This document shows, in pieces, positions 1 through 6,467 of a stretch of 6,467 nucleotides of DNA. The stretch is taken from contig JAOQAL010000069.1 of assembly GCA_025963615.1 (NCBI GenBank), positions 1-6,467 of the forward strand. The letters are read 5' to 3'. This stretch comes from Chitinophagaceae bacterium. Its GTDB lineage: Bacteria; Bacteroidota; Bacteroidia; Chitinophagales; Chitinophagaceae. The notes beneath the pieces are model-generated. The model was given only the letters and a program-made list of their open reading frames with translations. It had not been told where the DNA came from and searched no databases. Both the position numbers and the translations under genes were made by a program. Position 1 is the stretch's first letter. Each line of letters opens with the position of its first letter.

Positions 1-1705
1 ATACATGACGGTCTATGTGGGCACCGCAAACAGGAAAACAGCCAAACATCCACCGGTAATCAAGGACCGGAATACCGATAAAAGCTGGGATGCTCAGCCT
101 TATTCAGATGCCGTAGAAGTGAATGTCCCGGGGGAAACCGTGGATGTCTATATTTTCTCAGGACCGACCCCGATGAATGTCGTGCAACGGTATAATCTAT
201 TCAATGGAGGTGGCTGTCTGCCTCCTAAATGGGGATTGGGGTTTACACAAAGGGTGCCTGCCTTATATAGTCAGGATGATGTTATCAAAGAAGCCAGTGA
301 ATTTAAAGCGCATAATTTTCCGCTTGATTTTATAGGACTGGAACCAGGTTGGCAGAGTATGGCCTACCCCTGCACGTTAGAATGGGATAGTACCCGGTTC
401 CCGCATCCAAAGGAATTCCTGGCGGAGTTGTCACAACAAGGGATCCGTACTAATTTGTGGTTCAATCCTTACCTGTCGCCCAAAACAGAATTGTATAAAA
501 AGATCTTGCCTTTATCGGGTTCACATACGGTATGGAATGGTATCGTACCCGATATTACCTTGCCGCAAACAAGGCAATTACTGAAGGAACATTTTGTTAA
601 AAATCACCTCAGCATCGGAGTGGCAGCCTACAAGATTGATGAGGTAGATGGCTATGATAACTGGATTTGGCCCGATGTGGCTACATTCCCATCCGGTAAT
701 TCCGCGGAACAAATGCGGCAGGTATACGGAATGCTATGGCAAAAAATGACCCTGGACTGGTTTAAAGAAAAAAATCAACGTACCTATGGATTGGTGCGGG
801 CCTCTAATGCAGGCGCCAGTTCCATGCCGTATGTTATTTATAACGATTATTACAGTCATAAGGATTTTATTACCGCTTTAATCAACAGCAGTTTTATCGG
901 GGTACTATGGGTGCCCGAAGTAAGGGCTTCTGAAACAGCAGAAGAATGGGTACGTAGAATGCAAACGGTTTGTTTTTCTCCCATGGCAATGCTTGATGCC
1001 TGGTCAGATGGTACCAAGCCATGGACATTTCCTGAAGTTGAAAAAGCGGTCCAGGATGTCGCTATGCTGCGTATGCAACTGCTTCCATACATTTATACAA
1101 GCTTCGCACAATATCATTTCGAAGGTAAACCACCTTTCAGGGCGATGAGCCTGGTAGATGGTTTTGGATTTACTGCTACGGAAGAGAAAGGCAGCGTGGA
1201 TGCTGTTAAAAATCCTTATGCATTAAGTACCGTGTCAGAAATTAAAGATCAGTATATGACAGGTGATTACCTGCTGGTAGCTCCTATGTTTACCGGTGAA
1301 ACGAAACGCAATGTTTACCTGCCGGCCGGTAAATGGTATGATTTTTACACAGGGGCATTCGTGGGGGAAAACCAAATCATTGAAATAACGCCGGGCCTGG
1401 ATAAAATTCCCTTATTCGTGAAAGATGGCGGCATCATTCCCATGATACCAGCGCAACGCCAAAGCCCTAAAGAGGGTCAGTTATTGCCGCTGGAGGTAAG
1501 ACATTATGGATCTGCGGAAAATAACTTTGTGTTATATGATGATGATGGAACAACCTTCAATTATGAAAAAGGAGAATACAGCAAAACCAGTTTAACGGTT
1601 ACAAAGAATAAAAAAGGACAATTGCAGGGCAATCAGCCCCAACCTGTTAAAGGAAAACCTTACCACTATCTGCCGGTAATAACATGGCGTTTTATGACAA
1701 AGTAA
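1..1705 (+). CDS. Glycoside hydrolase family 31 enzyme (5'-truncated by window edge)
   Basis: This is a retaining alpha-glycosidase of family GH31, which cleaves alpha-linked sugars from non-reducing ends. The frame (first full codon at 2) is open to the left edge. The ATG at 5 sits inside the N-terminal beta-sandwich, so it is not the real start; GH31 proteins are usually 700-850 residues and 566 are seen here. Numbering from that ATG, residues 1-70 are the end of the N-terminal domain. The barrel follows (LPPKWGLGF at 72-80, about 75-380), then the C-terminal beta-sandwich (LLVAPMF 423-429, LPAGKWYDFYTG 439-450, PLFVKDGGIIPM 469-480) and a distal DUF5110-like domain (YDDDGTTF 511-518). The YKIDE motif gives D212 as likely nucleophile and D281 (YND) as likely acid/base. 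The usual WxGD and DIGGF-like segments are replaced by YND and GVLWVPEVR, so the substrate cannot be assigned; alpha-glucose, xylose or galactose are all possible. The gene ends in a double TAA. Family is certain, specificity is not. Confidence 0.93.
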   Translation, partial: YMTVYVGTANRKTAKHPPVIKDRNTDKSWDAQPYSDAVEVNVPGETVDVYIFSGPTPMNVVQRYNLFNGGGCLPPKWGLGFTQRVPALYSQDDVIKEASEFKAHNFPLDFIGLEPGWQSMAYPCTLEWDSTRFPHPKEFLAELSQQGIRTNLWFNPYLSPKTELYKKILPLSGSHTVWNGIVPDITLPQTRQLLKEHFVKNHLSIGVAAYKIDEVDGYDNWIWPDVATFPSGNSAEQMRQVYGMLWQKMTLDWFKEKNQRTYGLVRASNAGASSMPYVIYNDYYSHKDFITALINSSFIGVLWVPEVRASETAEEWVRRMQTVCFSPMAMLDAWSDGTKPWTFPEVEKAVQDVAMLRMQLLPYIYTSFAQYHFEGKPPFRAMSLVDGFGFTATEEKGSVDAVKNPYALSTVSEIKDQYMTGDYLLVAPMFTGETKRNVYLPAGKWYDFYTGAFVGENQIIEITPGLDKIPLFVKDGGIIPMIPAQRQSPKEGQLLPLEVRHYGSAENNFVLYDDDGTTFNYEKGEYSKTSLTVTKNKKGQLQGNQPQPVKGKPYHYLPVITWRFMTK

Positions 1706-1730
1706 TAAATCTCCTGGTCACAAGACTCTT

Positions 1731-1768
1731 CAAAATGAAAGAAATCATATAATGGTCTTTTCATTTTG
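1731..1768 (+). terminator. Terminator-like hairpin after the GH31 gene
   Basis: CAAAATGAAA at 1731-1740 is the perfect reverse complement of TTTCATTTTG at 1759-1768, giving a 10-bp stem. With one bulged T the stem can extend by two more pairs (G1741-C1757, A1742-T1756). It lies 26 bases after the GH31 stop and is followed by a T-rich stretch (tcatttttc, 1769-1777). The stem is AT-rich and the loop is long (about 13-18 bases), so it would be a weak intrinsic terminator or an mRNA 3'-end structure. Confidence 0.4.
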
Positions 1769-1846
1769 TCATTTTTCTTGGCAGGGAATGTTCAGCCCAT
1801 TGGTGCTGGATCATTCGTAAGCCATAGAGGTAAACCCTTAGATAAC

Positions 1847-1899
1847 CTGCTTTTGCCTGGTTTACAGGATGAAAATATAAGCAGTGCCGATTTTTTTTT
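1847..1899 (+). terminator. Possible second terminator: nested hairpin plus T9 run
   Basis: CTGCTT at 1847-1852 pairs with AAGCAG at 1879-1884, enclosing a small inner stem CCTG (1856-1859) with CAGG (1865-1868). A run of nine T residues follows at 1891-1899. An alternative fold pairs GTAAACC (1830-1836) with GGTTTAC (1859-1865). The 6-base gap between stem and T run is longer than ideal, and the structure is about 140 bases past the GH31 stop, so this may be a back-up terminator or chance. Confidence 0.25.
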
Positions 1900-2041
1900 G
1901 TATTTTTTCCATTCGAAAATCAACCGGTATTTGTTATTTAGCAAAAAAACTGGAATGGCCCCCTGAAAACAATATTCAATTCTGAGACATTGTCTGGCAT
2001 AATAACCGGGCGAGAAGTACTGTTTAGACTGCCGAAACTAC

Positions 2042-2060
2042 CTGATCAATTGTTGACCAG
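2042..2060. promoter_or_regulatory. Short dyad upstream of the kinase operon (possible operator)
   Basis: CTGATCAA (2042-2049) and TTGACCAG (2053-2060) form an inverted repeat around a 3-base centre, with 7 of 8 positions complementary (mismatch at 2045/2057). It lies about 150 bases before the kinase start, where a promoter or operator could be. No regulator gene is next to it and no promoter box could be placed relative to it, so a role as a protein binding site is only a possibility. Confidence 0.2.
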
Positions 2061-2200
2061 CATATCGAATGCGGGAGCCCGGCTATTTAAATATTCCAGC
2101 AATTCCTTTAAGAAATAAGAATTTTTATTAAAGATTAGTTATCCCAAACCCTATGCCTTTCACAGGTATTTCGGCCACAGGCAGGAAATTAAAACGCAAA

Positions 2201-2206
2201 AGGAGA
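2201..2206 (+). promoter_or_regulatory. Shine-Dalgarno sequence of the hybrid kinase gene
   Basis: AGGAGA at 2201-2206 lies with good spacing (about 6 bases from AGGAG) before the ATG at 2212. It decides the start over the in-frame ATG two codons later at 2218. A strong Shine-Dalgarno is worth noting because many Bacteroidota genes lack one. Confidence 0.7.
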
Positions 2207-2211
2207 ATCAT

Positions 2212-5200
2212 ATGAAAATGACATTAAGCCGGAAAATTCTTATTGGTTTTACCGTCTGTACAGCAATCCTGATTACAGTTGCTTTTTTTTCATTCCGAAA
2301 CAGCGAAAAATTTATTGATACCAACCAATGGGTAGATCATACCCACGACGTAATAAATGAATTTACCCAGTTATTGGCCACTACGGTAGATGCTGAAACG
2401 GGGGTCCGGGGTTTTGTCGTTACCGGTAATGAGAATTTTCTCGAACCTTATAATAATTCCGCGCAGCTCATCAGGGAGTATCTCCAAAAGCTAAAAACCC
2501 TTACTGCAGATAATTCGGTGCAGCAGCAAAACATTCAAGCTTTGCAAAAACAGTTGGATATACAGTCGAAATATTTTGAGAACCTGGTGGCAGTTCGGAA
2601 AAACGATTTTGAAAAAGCCCGGTTAATCATTTCGGCAGGCGACGGAAAACGCATACAGGACGAGATCAGGAGGATGGTAGCCAATTCCAAAGAAATAGAG
2701 AACGAATTACTGGTACAACGAAAAAAAACCAGTGAAGAAGATGCCCGGAATTTTAACCTGATTTTTATTATGCTCCTGGTGGTGATTGCAGTGGTGCTTA
2801 TCAGTGTTTATTTTATCATCAATACCAATCTTCGCGCTCTTAAAAAAGCCGAACAGGAAAGCGCTGATAAGAACTGGCTCTTGTCGGGCAGCTTTGAACT
2901 AAATGAAAAAACAAGAGGAGAAAGACAAACAGGAGAACTTGCTCAGGCCGTTATTGACCAGTTATGTACTTACCTGAAAGCCCAGGTTGGTGTGATCTAC
3001 CTGTTTGAAAATGGGCAGTTGCATCTTTCCGGCAGTTATGCTTTCCAGTTCAGGAAACAGAATGTAAGCGTTATTAAGCCCGGCGAAGGGTTGGTGGGCC
3101 AGGCGGCCCTGGAAAAAAAGACAATCGTATTTACAGAAGTACCGGATGATTATATCAAAATCAATTCAGGCCTCGGCAATAGTAGCCCGAAAAATATCAT
3201 CATGTTGCCGATGTTGCAGGACGACGAGGTAAAGGGAGTTATCGAGATAGGTACGGCCCGGCAGCTTTCGGAGTTGGACGTCCAGTTTTTAAATATGGTC
3301 GCGGAAAACCTGGCTATCGTGTTCAGCGCGGCTCAGTCGCGAACCAAATTGAAGGAATTGCTCGAAGAAACCCAGCGCCAGGCAGAAGAGTTGGAAGCGC
3401 AGCAGGAAGAGCTAAAACAATCGAACGAAGAGCTGCAGGAAAAAACAGAGCTGCTGGAAAAATCCGAAGCGGAACTCAAAGCGCAACAGGAGGAATTGCA
3501 GCAAAGCAACGAGGAACTGGAAGAGAAAGCCAATTTACTGGAAGAACAAAAAGAAAAATTGGAAAATGCAAAAATGGACATTGAAAATAAAGCAAGGGAA
3601 CTGGAAGTTACCGGGAAGTATAAATCTGAGTTCCTCGCCAACATGTCTCATGAACTCCGTACGCCACTTAACAGCATCCTCATTCTCTCCCAGTTACTTT
3701 CCGAAAACAAAAACAAATCCCTGGGCGATAAAGAAGTTGAATTTTCAAGAAATATTTACAACTCAGGAGCTGACCTGCTCAACCTGATCAATGAAATCCT
3801 TGATCTTTCAAAAGTTGAATCCGGCAAAATGGAACTGGAGATAGTTGAATTACCGGTAGCAGAAATTAATGCTGAGATCAATTCCATGTTTTCAGAAGTT
3901 GCAAAAAATAAAATCATTGATTTTAATATCCGGCATAATGAAAAAGAGTTAAAGTCACTAACAACAGATAAGCAACGATTGGAACAGATCCTTCGTAATC
4001 TTTTGTCCAATGCATTCAAGTTTACAGGAAAAGGAGGCCGGGTCACATTGGATATTCACAAAGCGGGACCGGGTGTTTTTTTTAAAAACAGTAAACTGAA
4101 CAATATTCCCGCCGTCGTTGCTTTTTCCGTAATGGATACGGGTATCGGTATTCCTGAAAATAAGTTGGGGATAGTCTTTGAAGCATTCCAGCAGGCCGAT
4201 GGTTCAACAAAAAGAAAATATGGTGGGACAGGCCTGGGTCTTTCAATCAGCCGTGAATTGGCAAATGCACTCGGCGGTGAAATTCATGTTCAAAGTAAAG
4301 AAGGAGTTAGCAGTACCTTTACGCTCTATCTTCCGTTGAAGTTTGATGCATCCATTTTACCGGCTCTTGAGGGAAAAGTGGATGTAAAGAATAATGAATC
4401 AGCCCGTAAAATTATCAAAGTTGAAAAGTTTCCGATAGCAGAAGGAGAGATCCAGGATGACCGCTATAACATCCATGAAAATGATAAGGTCATTCTTATT
4501 ATGGAAGATGATGCTTCGTTTTCCGGGCTGCTTCTTGATTTTGTAAGAGAAAGAAATTACAAAGGCATTGTAGCAGCACAGGGAAATACCGGGTTGAGCT
4601 ATGCAAGGCATTATAAACCCGATGCGGTCCTGCTGGATATGAAATTGCCCGTCATGGACGGAGCAGAAGTATTGAGGCATTTGAAGAACGATCCTGACCT
4701 CCGGCATGTTCCGGTACAGATCATTTCGGGATATGACAGGCGGAAAGAAGGAATGGAACTGGGGGCCTTTGACTTTATCCTTAAACCCGCAGGAAATGAG
4801 GAATTGAAAAATGTGTTTGACAAGATCGAAGAGTTTGTTAGTAAAAAACTGAAAAGACTTTTAATAGTTGAAGACAATGAACTGCAAAACAAAGCCATCC
4901 GGGAGTTGATCGGGAATGGTGATGTGAAATCATCTTCCGCGTATTCCGGCAGCCAGGCCTTTGAAATGATGAATAAAGAACATTTTGACTGCGTTATCCT
5001 TGATCTCGGATTACCTGACATGTTGGGGTTTGAACTCCTGGAACAAATAAAGGGAGATGACAAATTGAATAAAATACCCATTATCGTTTACACGGGAAAA
5101 GATTTGTCCAAAGATGAAAATGCCCGGGTGATGAAGTTTGCCAATACGGTGGTACTTAAAACTGCCGATTCGCATGAACGGCTGCTGGACGAAACCATGC

Positions 5201-5655
5201 TTTTCCTGCACAGGGTCGAATCAAGATTGCCAAAAGAAAAACAAAATATCATCCGCAAACTGCATAAAACCGATGAAGTGCTGATAAATAAAAAAGTACT
5301 GGTGGTGGACGATGATATCCGGAATATTTATTCGCTCACGAACGCGCTGGAAGAGGAAGGCATGCATTGTCTCACTGCTGAGAACGGAAATGCCGCGGTG
5401 AAAATATTAAAAGAAAATCCTTCCATTGAAATGGTATTGATGGACGTGATGATGCCTGAAATGGATGGCTATGAAGCCACAAAGGAAATCAGGAAAATCG
5501 CCAAATTCAATAAACTGCCCATCATCGCGTTAACAGCAAAAGCAATGAAAGGAGACCGGGAAAAATGCCTGAATGCAGGGATGTCTGATTATATCTCGAA
5601 ACCGGTAAATATAGAACAGCTGCTGTCACTGATGCGGGTATGGTTGTATCGTTAA
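2212..5655 (+). CDS. Membrane hybrid histidine kinase: CHASE3–GAF–HisKA–HATPase–three receivers
   Basis: This is a 1147-residue sensor kinase of the inner membrane. TM1 is at about 8-28 and TM2 at about 181-203; between them lies a helical periplasmic CHASE3 sensor with the typical ETGVRGFVVTG motif at 62-72. There is no full HAMP domain, only a short linker. A GAF domain follows (about 235-372, PGEGLVGQAAL at 290-300), then a long coiled coil (about 376-470). HisKA has phosphoacceptor H480 in SHELRTPLN. HATPase_c has N-box N596/N600, DTGIGIP at 642-648, an F-box near 656-659 and GGTGLGLS at 671-678. Receiver 1 (about 758-876) has E765/D766/D767, D809, S839 and K858. Receiver 2 (881-1000) has E887/D888, D931, T961 and K983, but KT instead of KP. 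Receiver 3 (1027-1145) has D1033/D1034, D1078, T1108 and K1130. All catalytic residues are present, so it should be active. The signal is unknown. It is probably co-transcribed with the next two genes. The architecture is known in Bacteroidota. Confidence 0.96.
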   Translation: MKMTLSRKILIGFTVCTAILITVAFFSFRNSEKFIDTNQWVDHTHDVINEFTQLLATTVDAETGVRGFVVTGNENFLEPYNNSAQLIREYLQKLKTLTADNSVQQQNIQALQKQLDIQSKYFENLVAVRKNDFEKARLIISAGDGKRIQDEIRRMVANSKEIENELLVQRKKTSEEDARNFNLIFIMLLVVIAVVLISVYFIINTNLRALKKAEQESADKNWLLSGSFELNEKTRGERQTGELAQAVIDQLCTYLKAQVGVIYLFENGQLHLSGSYAFQFRKQNVSVIKPGEGLVGQAALEKKTIVFTEVPDDYIKINSGLGNSSPKNIIMLPMLQDDEVKGVIEIGTARQLSELDVQFLNMVAENLAIVFSAAQSRTKLKELLEETQRQAEELEAQQEELKQSNEELQEKTELLEKSEAELKAQQEELQQSNEELEEKANLLEEQKEKLENAKMDIENKARELEVTGKYKSEFLANMSHELRTPLNSILILSQLLSENKNKSLGDKEVEFSRNIYNSGADLLNLINEILDLSKVESGKMELEIVELPVAEINAEINSMFSEVAKNKIIDFNIRHNEKELKSLTTDKQRLEQILRNLLSNAFKFTGKGGRVTLDIHKAGPGVFFKNSKLNNIPAVVAFSVMDTGIGIPENKLGIVFEAFQQADGSTKRKYGGTGLGLSISRELANALGGEIHVQSKEGVSSTFTLYLPLKFDASILPALEGKVDVKNNESARKIIKVEKFPIAEGEIQDDRYNIHENDKVILIMEDDASFSGLLLDFVRERNYKGIVAAQGNTGLSYARHYKPDAVLLDMKLPVMDGAEVLRHLKNDPDLRHVPVQIISGYDRRKEGMELGAFDFILKPAGNEELKNVFDKIEEFVSKKLKRLLIVEDNELQNKAIRELIGNGDVKSSSAYSGSQAFEMMNKEHFDCVILDLGLPDMLGFELLEQIKGDDKLNKIPIIVYTGKDLSKDENARVMKFANTVVLKTADSHERLLDETMLFLHRVESRLPKEKQNIIRKLHKTDEVLINKKVLVVDDDIRNIYSLTNALEEEGMHCLTAENGNAAVKILKENPSIEMVLMDVMMPEMDGYEATKEIRKIAKFNKLPIIALTAKAMKGDREKCLNAGMSDYISKPVNIEQLLSLMRVWLYR
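3397..3564 (+). repeat. In-frame tandem duplication of a 28-residue coiled-coil unit in the kinase
   Basis: Two adjacent 84-base units (3397-3480 and 3481-3564) encode residues 396-423 and 424-451. Each begins AQQEEL and contains QSNEEL; 18 of 28 residues are identical. The length equals exactly four heptads, so the register of the signalling helix is kept across the repeat. Silent differences between the copies show that this is an old duplication. The unit lies between the GAF domain and the phosphoacceptor helix. Confidence 0.8.
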
Positions 5656-5664
5656 AGCAGGATA

Positions 5665-6045
5665 ATGGAAAAACTGGAAAATAAATCAGTATTGATTGTT
5701 GATGATGATGCCAGGAATATGTTTGCTCTCCGCAGTTACCTGGAAACGCTGGACATGAAGATTACCATGGCCGAAAACGGGGAAGAAGCCATTTCCGGAT
5801 TACAGGGTGACACAAAACCGGATATCATTCTGCTGGATATGATGATGCCGGTGATGAACGGTTACGAAACATTAAGTGTTTTAGAAAAGAATGATTCGCT
5901 GAAAGATATTCCTGTCATCGCCATAACGGCAAGGGCCATGAAAGGAGATAAGGAAAAATGCCTGGAAGCAGGAGCCTGGGATTATATCTCAAAACCCATT
6001 GACCTGGACCTGCTTGTGGATAAATTAACCAAATGGACCATTTGA
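5665..6045 (+). CDS. Single-domain response regulator (stand-alone receiver)
   Basis: This 126-residue protein consists of a receiver domain and nothing else, so it acts through protein contacts or as a phosphotransfer relay, not by binding DNA. The acidic pocket is D13/D14 in VDDDARN, the phosphoacceptor is D58 in LLDMMMP, the switch Thr is T88 and the conserved lysine is K110 followed by P111. It resembles the third receiver of the preceding kinase closely: both have VDDDxRN, AMKGD, EKCL and DYISKP at matching positions, which suggests duplication or exchange within the operon. It starts 9 bases after the kinase stop, with AGGA at 5659-5662 unusually close to the ATG, so translation is probably coupled to the kinase. 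The likely phosphodonor is the upstream kinase or another kinase encoded in the cluster. The cytoplasmic target is unknown; the CheR encoded next is a candidate partner. Confidence 0.94.
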   Translation: MEKLENKSVLIVDDDARNMFALRSYLETLDMKITMAENGEEAISGLQGDTKPDIILLDMMMPVMNGYETLSVLEKNDSLKDIPVIAITARAMKGDKEKCLEAGAWDYISKPIDLDLLVDKLTKWTI

Positions 6046-6046
6046 A

Positions 6047-6467
6047 ATGAATTTCGATAATAAAGAATTTAAAGACTTGCTTGAATCGATTCGTTTTGTT
6101 TACGGGTATGACTTTACAGATTATGCCGAAGCCTCCGTTAAACGAAGAATTGATCAGTTCATGAAAACTAGAAAAATAACGGAACTGGAAAAGTTCGGAA
6201 AAATGATTTTACAGGATGAAAAATTGTTTGAAGAATTTGTACAGGAGGTTTCTGTTACGGTTACTGAAATGTTCCGGGACCCTTCTTTTTACAAAAGCAT
6301 CCGGGAAAATGTGTTGAAAAGGCTGGCTACGTATCCCTTTATTAAAGTATGGATTGCGGGATGCGCTACCGGAGAAGAAATTTATTCTGTTGCCATTCTT
6401 CTTCACGAAGAGGGACTGCTGAATCGGTCCGTTATATATGCAACCGATATTAATCAAAAGTCATTGC
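6047..6467 (+). CDS. cheR: CheR-type SAM-dependent protein methyltransferase (3'-truncated by window edge)
   Basis: The frame from the ATG at 6047 runs open to the right edge and gives 140 residues; full CheR proteins are about 270-290. CheR transfers methyl groups from S-adenosylmethionine to glutamates of chemoreceptors, or of other targets in non-chemotaxis systems. Residues 1-70 are the helical N-terminal domain, including the basic stretch VKRRI at 31-35. The catalytic domain begins with the conserved VTEMFRDPSFY at 72-82, then the SAM-binding loop AGCATGEE at 104-111 and the acidic strand end YATDIN at 131-136 (D134 expected to contact the SAM ribose). The start is one base after the stop of the receiver gene (TGAaATG) and has no clear Shine-Dalgarno, so it is probably translated by re-initiation. 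No methyl-accepting receptor is in the window. A fusion to further domains beyond the edge cannot be excluded. Confidence 0.93.
   Translation, partial: MNFDNKEFKDLLESIRFVYGYDFTDYAEASVKRRIDQFMKTRKITELEKFGKMILQDEKLFEEFVQEVSVTVTEMFRDPSFYKSIRENVLKRLATYPFIKVWIAGCATGEEIYSVAILLHEEGLLNRSVIYATDINQKSL

Larger units (their letters stand above)
1706..2211. other. Intergenic region without a convincing gene
   Basis: About 506 bases separate the GH31 stop from the kinase start. The only open frame of any length is a TTG-initiated 66-codon stretch at 1766-1966, with no ribosome binding site and no recognisable motif, so I do not call it. The region holds a hairpin at 1731-1768, a second hairpin followed by a T9 run ending at 1899, a dyad at 2042-2060, a 6-base direct repeat CACAGG at 2161-2166 and 2176-2181, and the kinase Shine-Dalgarno. 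I looked for the Bacteroidota promoter pattern (TTTG, about 19-20 bases, TAnnTTTG) and found no match good enough to annotate. The kinase operon promoter is presumably in here, because the operon is otherwise preceded only by the terminator-like structures. Confidence 0.6.

Noticed and set aside
5..7. ATG at position 5 as the start of the GH31 gene
   Set aside because: The frame is open to the window edge and the following residues are the middle of an N-terminal beta-sandwich domain, so the true start lies upstream.
1766..1966. 66-codon open frame on + strand in the spacer
   Set aside because: It starts with TTG, has no Shine-Dalgarno, begins inside the stem of a hairpin, runs through the T9 tract, and its product shows no known motif.
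2006..2082. CCGGGC (2006-2011) and GCCCGG (2077-2082) as a long-range stem
   Set aside because: Only six bases pair across a 65-base gap and the match does not extend; this is easily chance.
1977..2120. Possible gene remnant on - strand in the spacer
   Set aside because: The reverse strand reads as plausible protein for short stretches but is broken by stops every 20-30 codons and matches no family I recognise.
3333..3644. Ser-rich 103-codon open frame on - strand
   Set aside because: It is the antisense of the Glu/Gln-rich coiled coil; low-complexity Ser/Cys/Phe content is what such antisense frames give.
4399..5211. Several open frames on - strand opposite the receivers
   Set aside because: They lie wholly inside a strongly supported kinase gene, have no recognisable domains and no start signals.
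1..6467. Mobile element, CRISPR array, tRNA or rRNA
   Set aside because: I saw no transposase or integrase, no regularly spaced repeats, and no tRNA cloverleaf or rRNA-like stretch.

Overview
The window looks like a piece of a Bacteroidota chromosome, probably Sphingobacteriia/Chitinophagia-like. This is inferred from protein families, not from any marker gene. The base composition is moderate. The kinase–receiver–CheR gene order, the CHASE3–GAF–coiled-coil–kinase–multi-receiver architecture and a large GH31 glycosidase next door are all familiar from that phylum. All four supported genes are on the + strand.

Layout. (1) Positions 1-1705 hold the C-terminal two thirds of a glycoside hydrolase family 31 enzyme whose 5' end lies outside the window. 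(2) Positions 1706-2211 are about 500 bases with no convincing gene. They contain two terminator-like hairpins, a small near-perfect dyad, and a clear Shine-Dalgarno sequence just before the next gene. (3) Positions 2212-5655 encode a 1147-residue membrane-anchored hybrid histidine kinase: TM–CHASE3–TM–GAF–long coiled coil–HisKA–HATPase–REC–REC–REC. (4) Positions 5665-6045 encode a 126-residue stand-alone receiver protein. (5) From 6047 to the right edge runs the first 140 codons of a CheR-type SAM-dependent protein methyltransferase.

How the genes relate. The last three genes are almost contiguous (gaps of 9 and 1 bases) and very likely form one operon. The kinase would sense a signal through its periplasmic CHASE3 and cytoplasmic GAF domains, autophosphorylate at His480, and pass phosphoryl groups to its three fused receivers and the separate receiver. 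CheR adds a methylation branch borrowed from chemotaxis pathways, although no methyl-accepting chemotaxis protein or flagellar gene is visible. In related clusters a CheB methylesterase usually follows CheR, but that would lie outside the window. The GH31 gene is separated by a long spacer with terminator-like structures and is probably a separate transcription unit.

I did not find a clearly undescribed system. The signalling cluster matches a known Bacteroidota pattern whose biological output is poorly understood. The most interesting points are that pattern (chemotaxis methylation enzyme with a multi-receiver kinase), an atypical acid/base and specificity region in the GH31 enzyme, and a receiver with a non-standard lysine motif.
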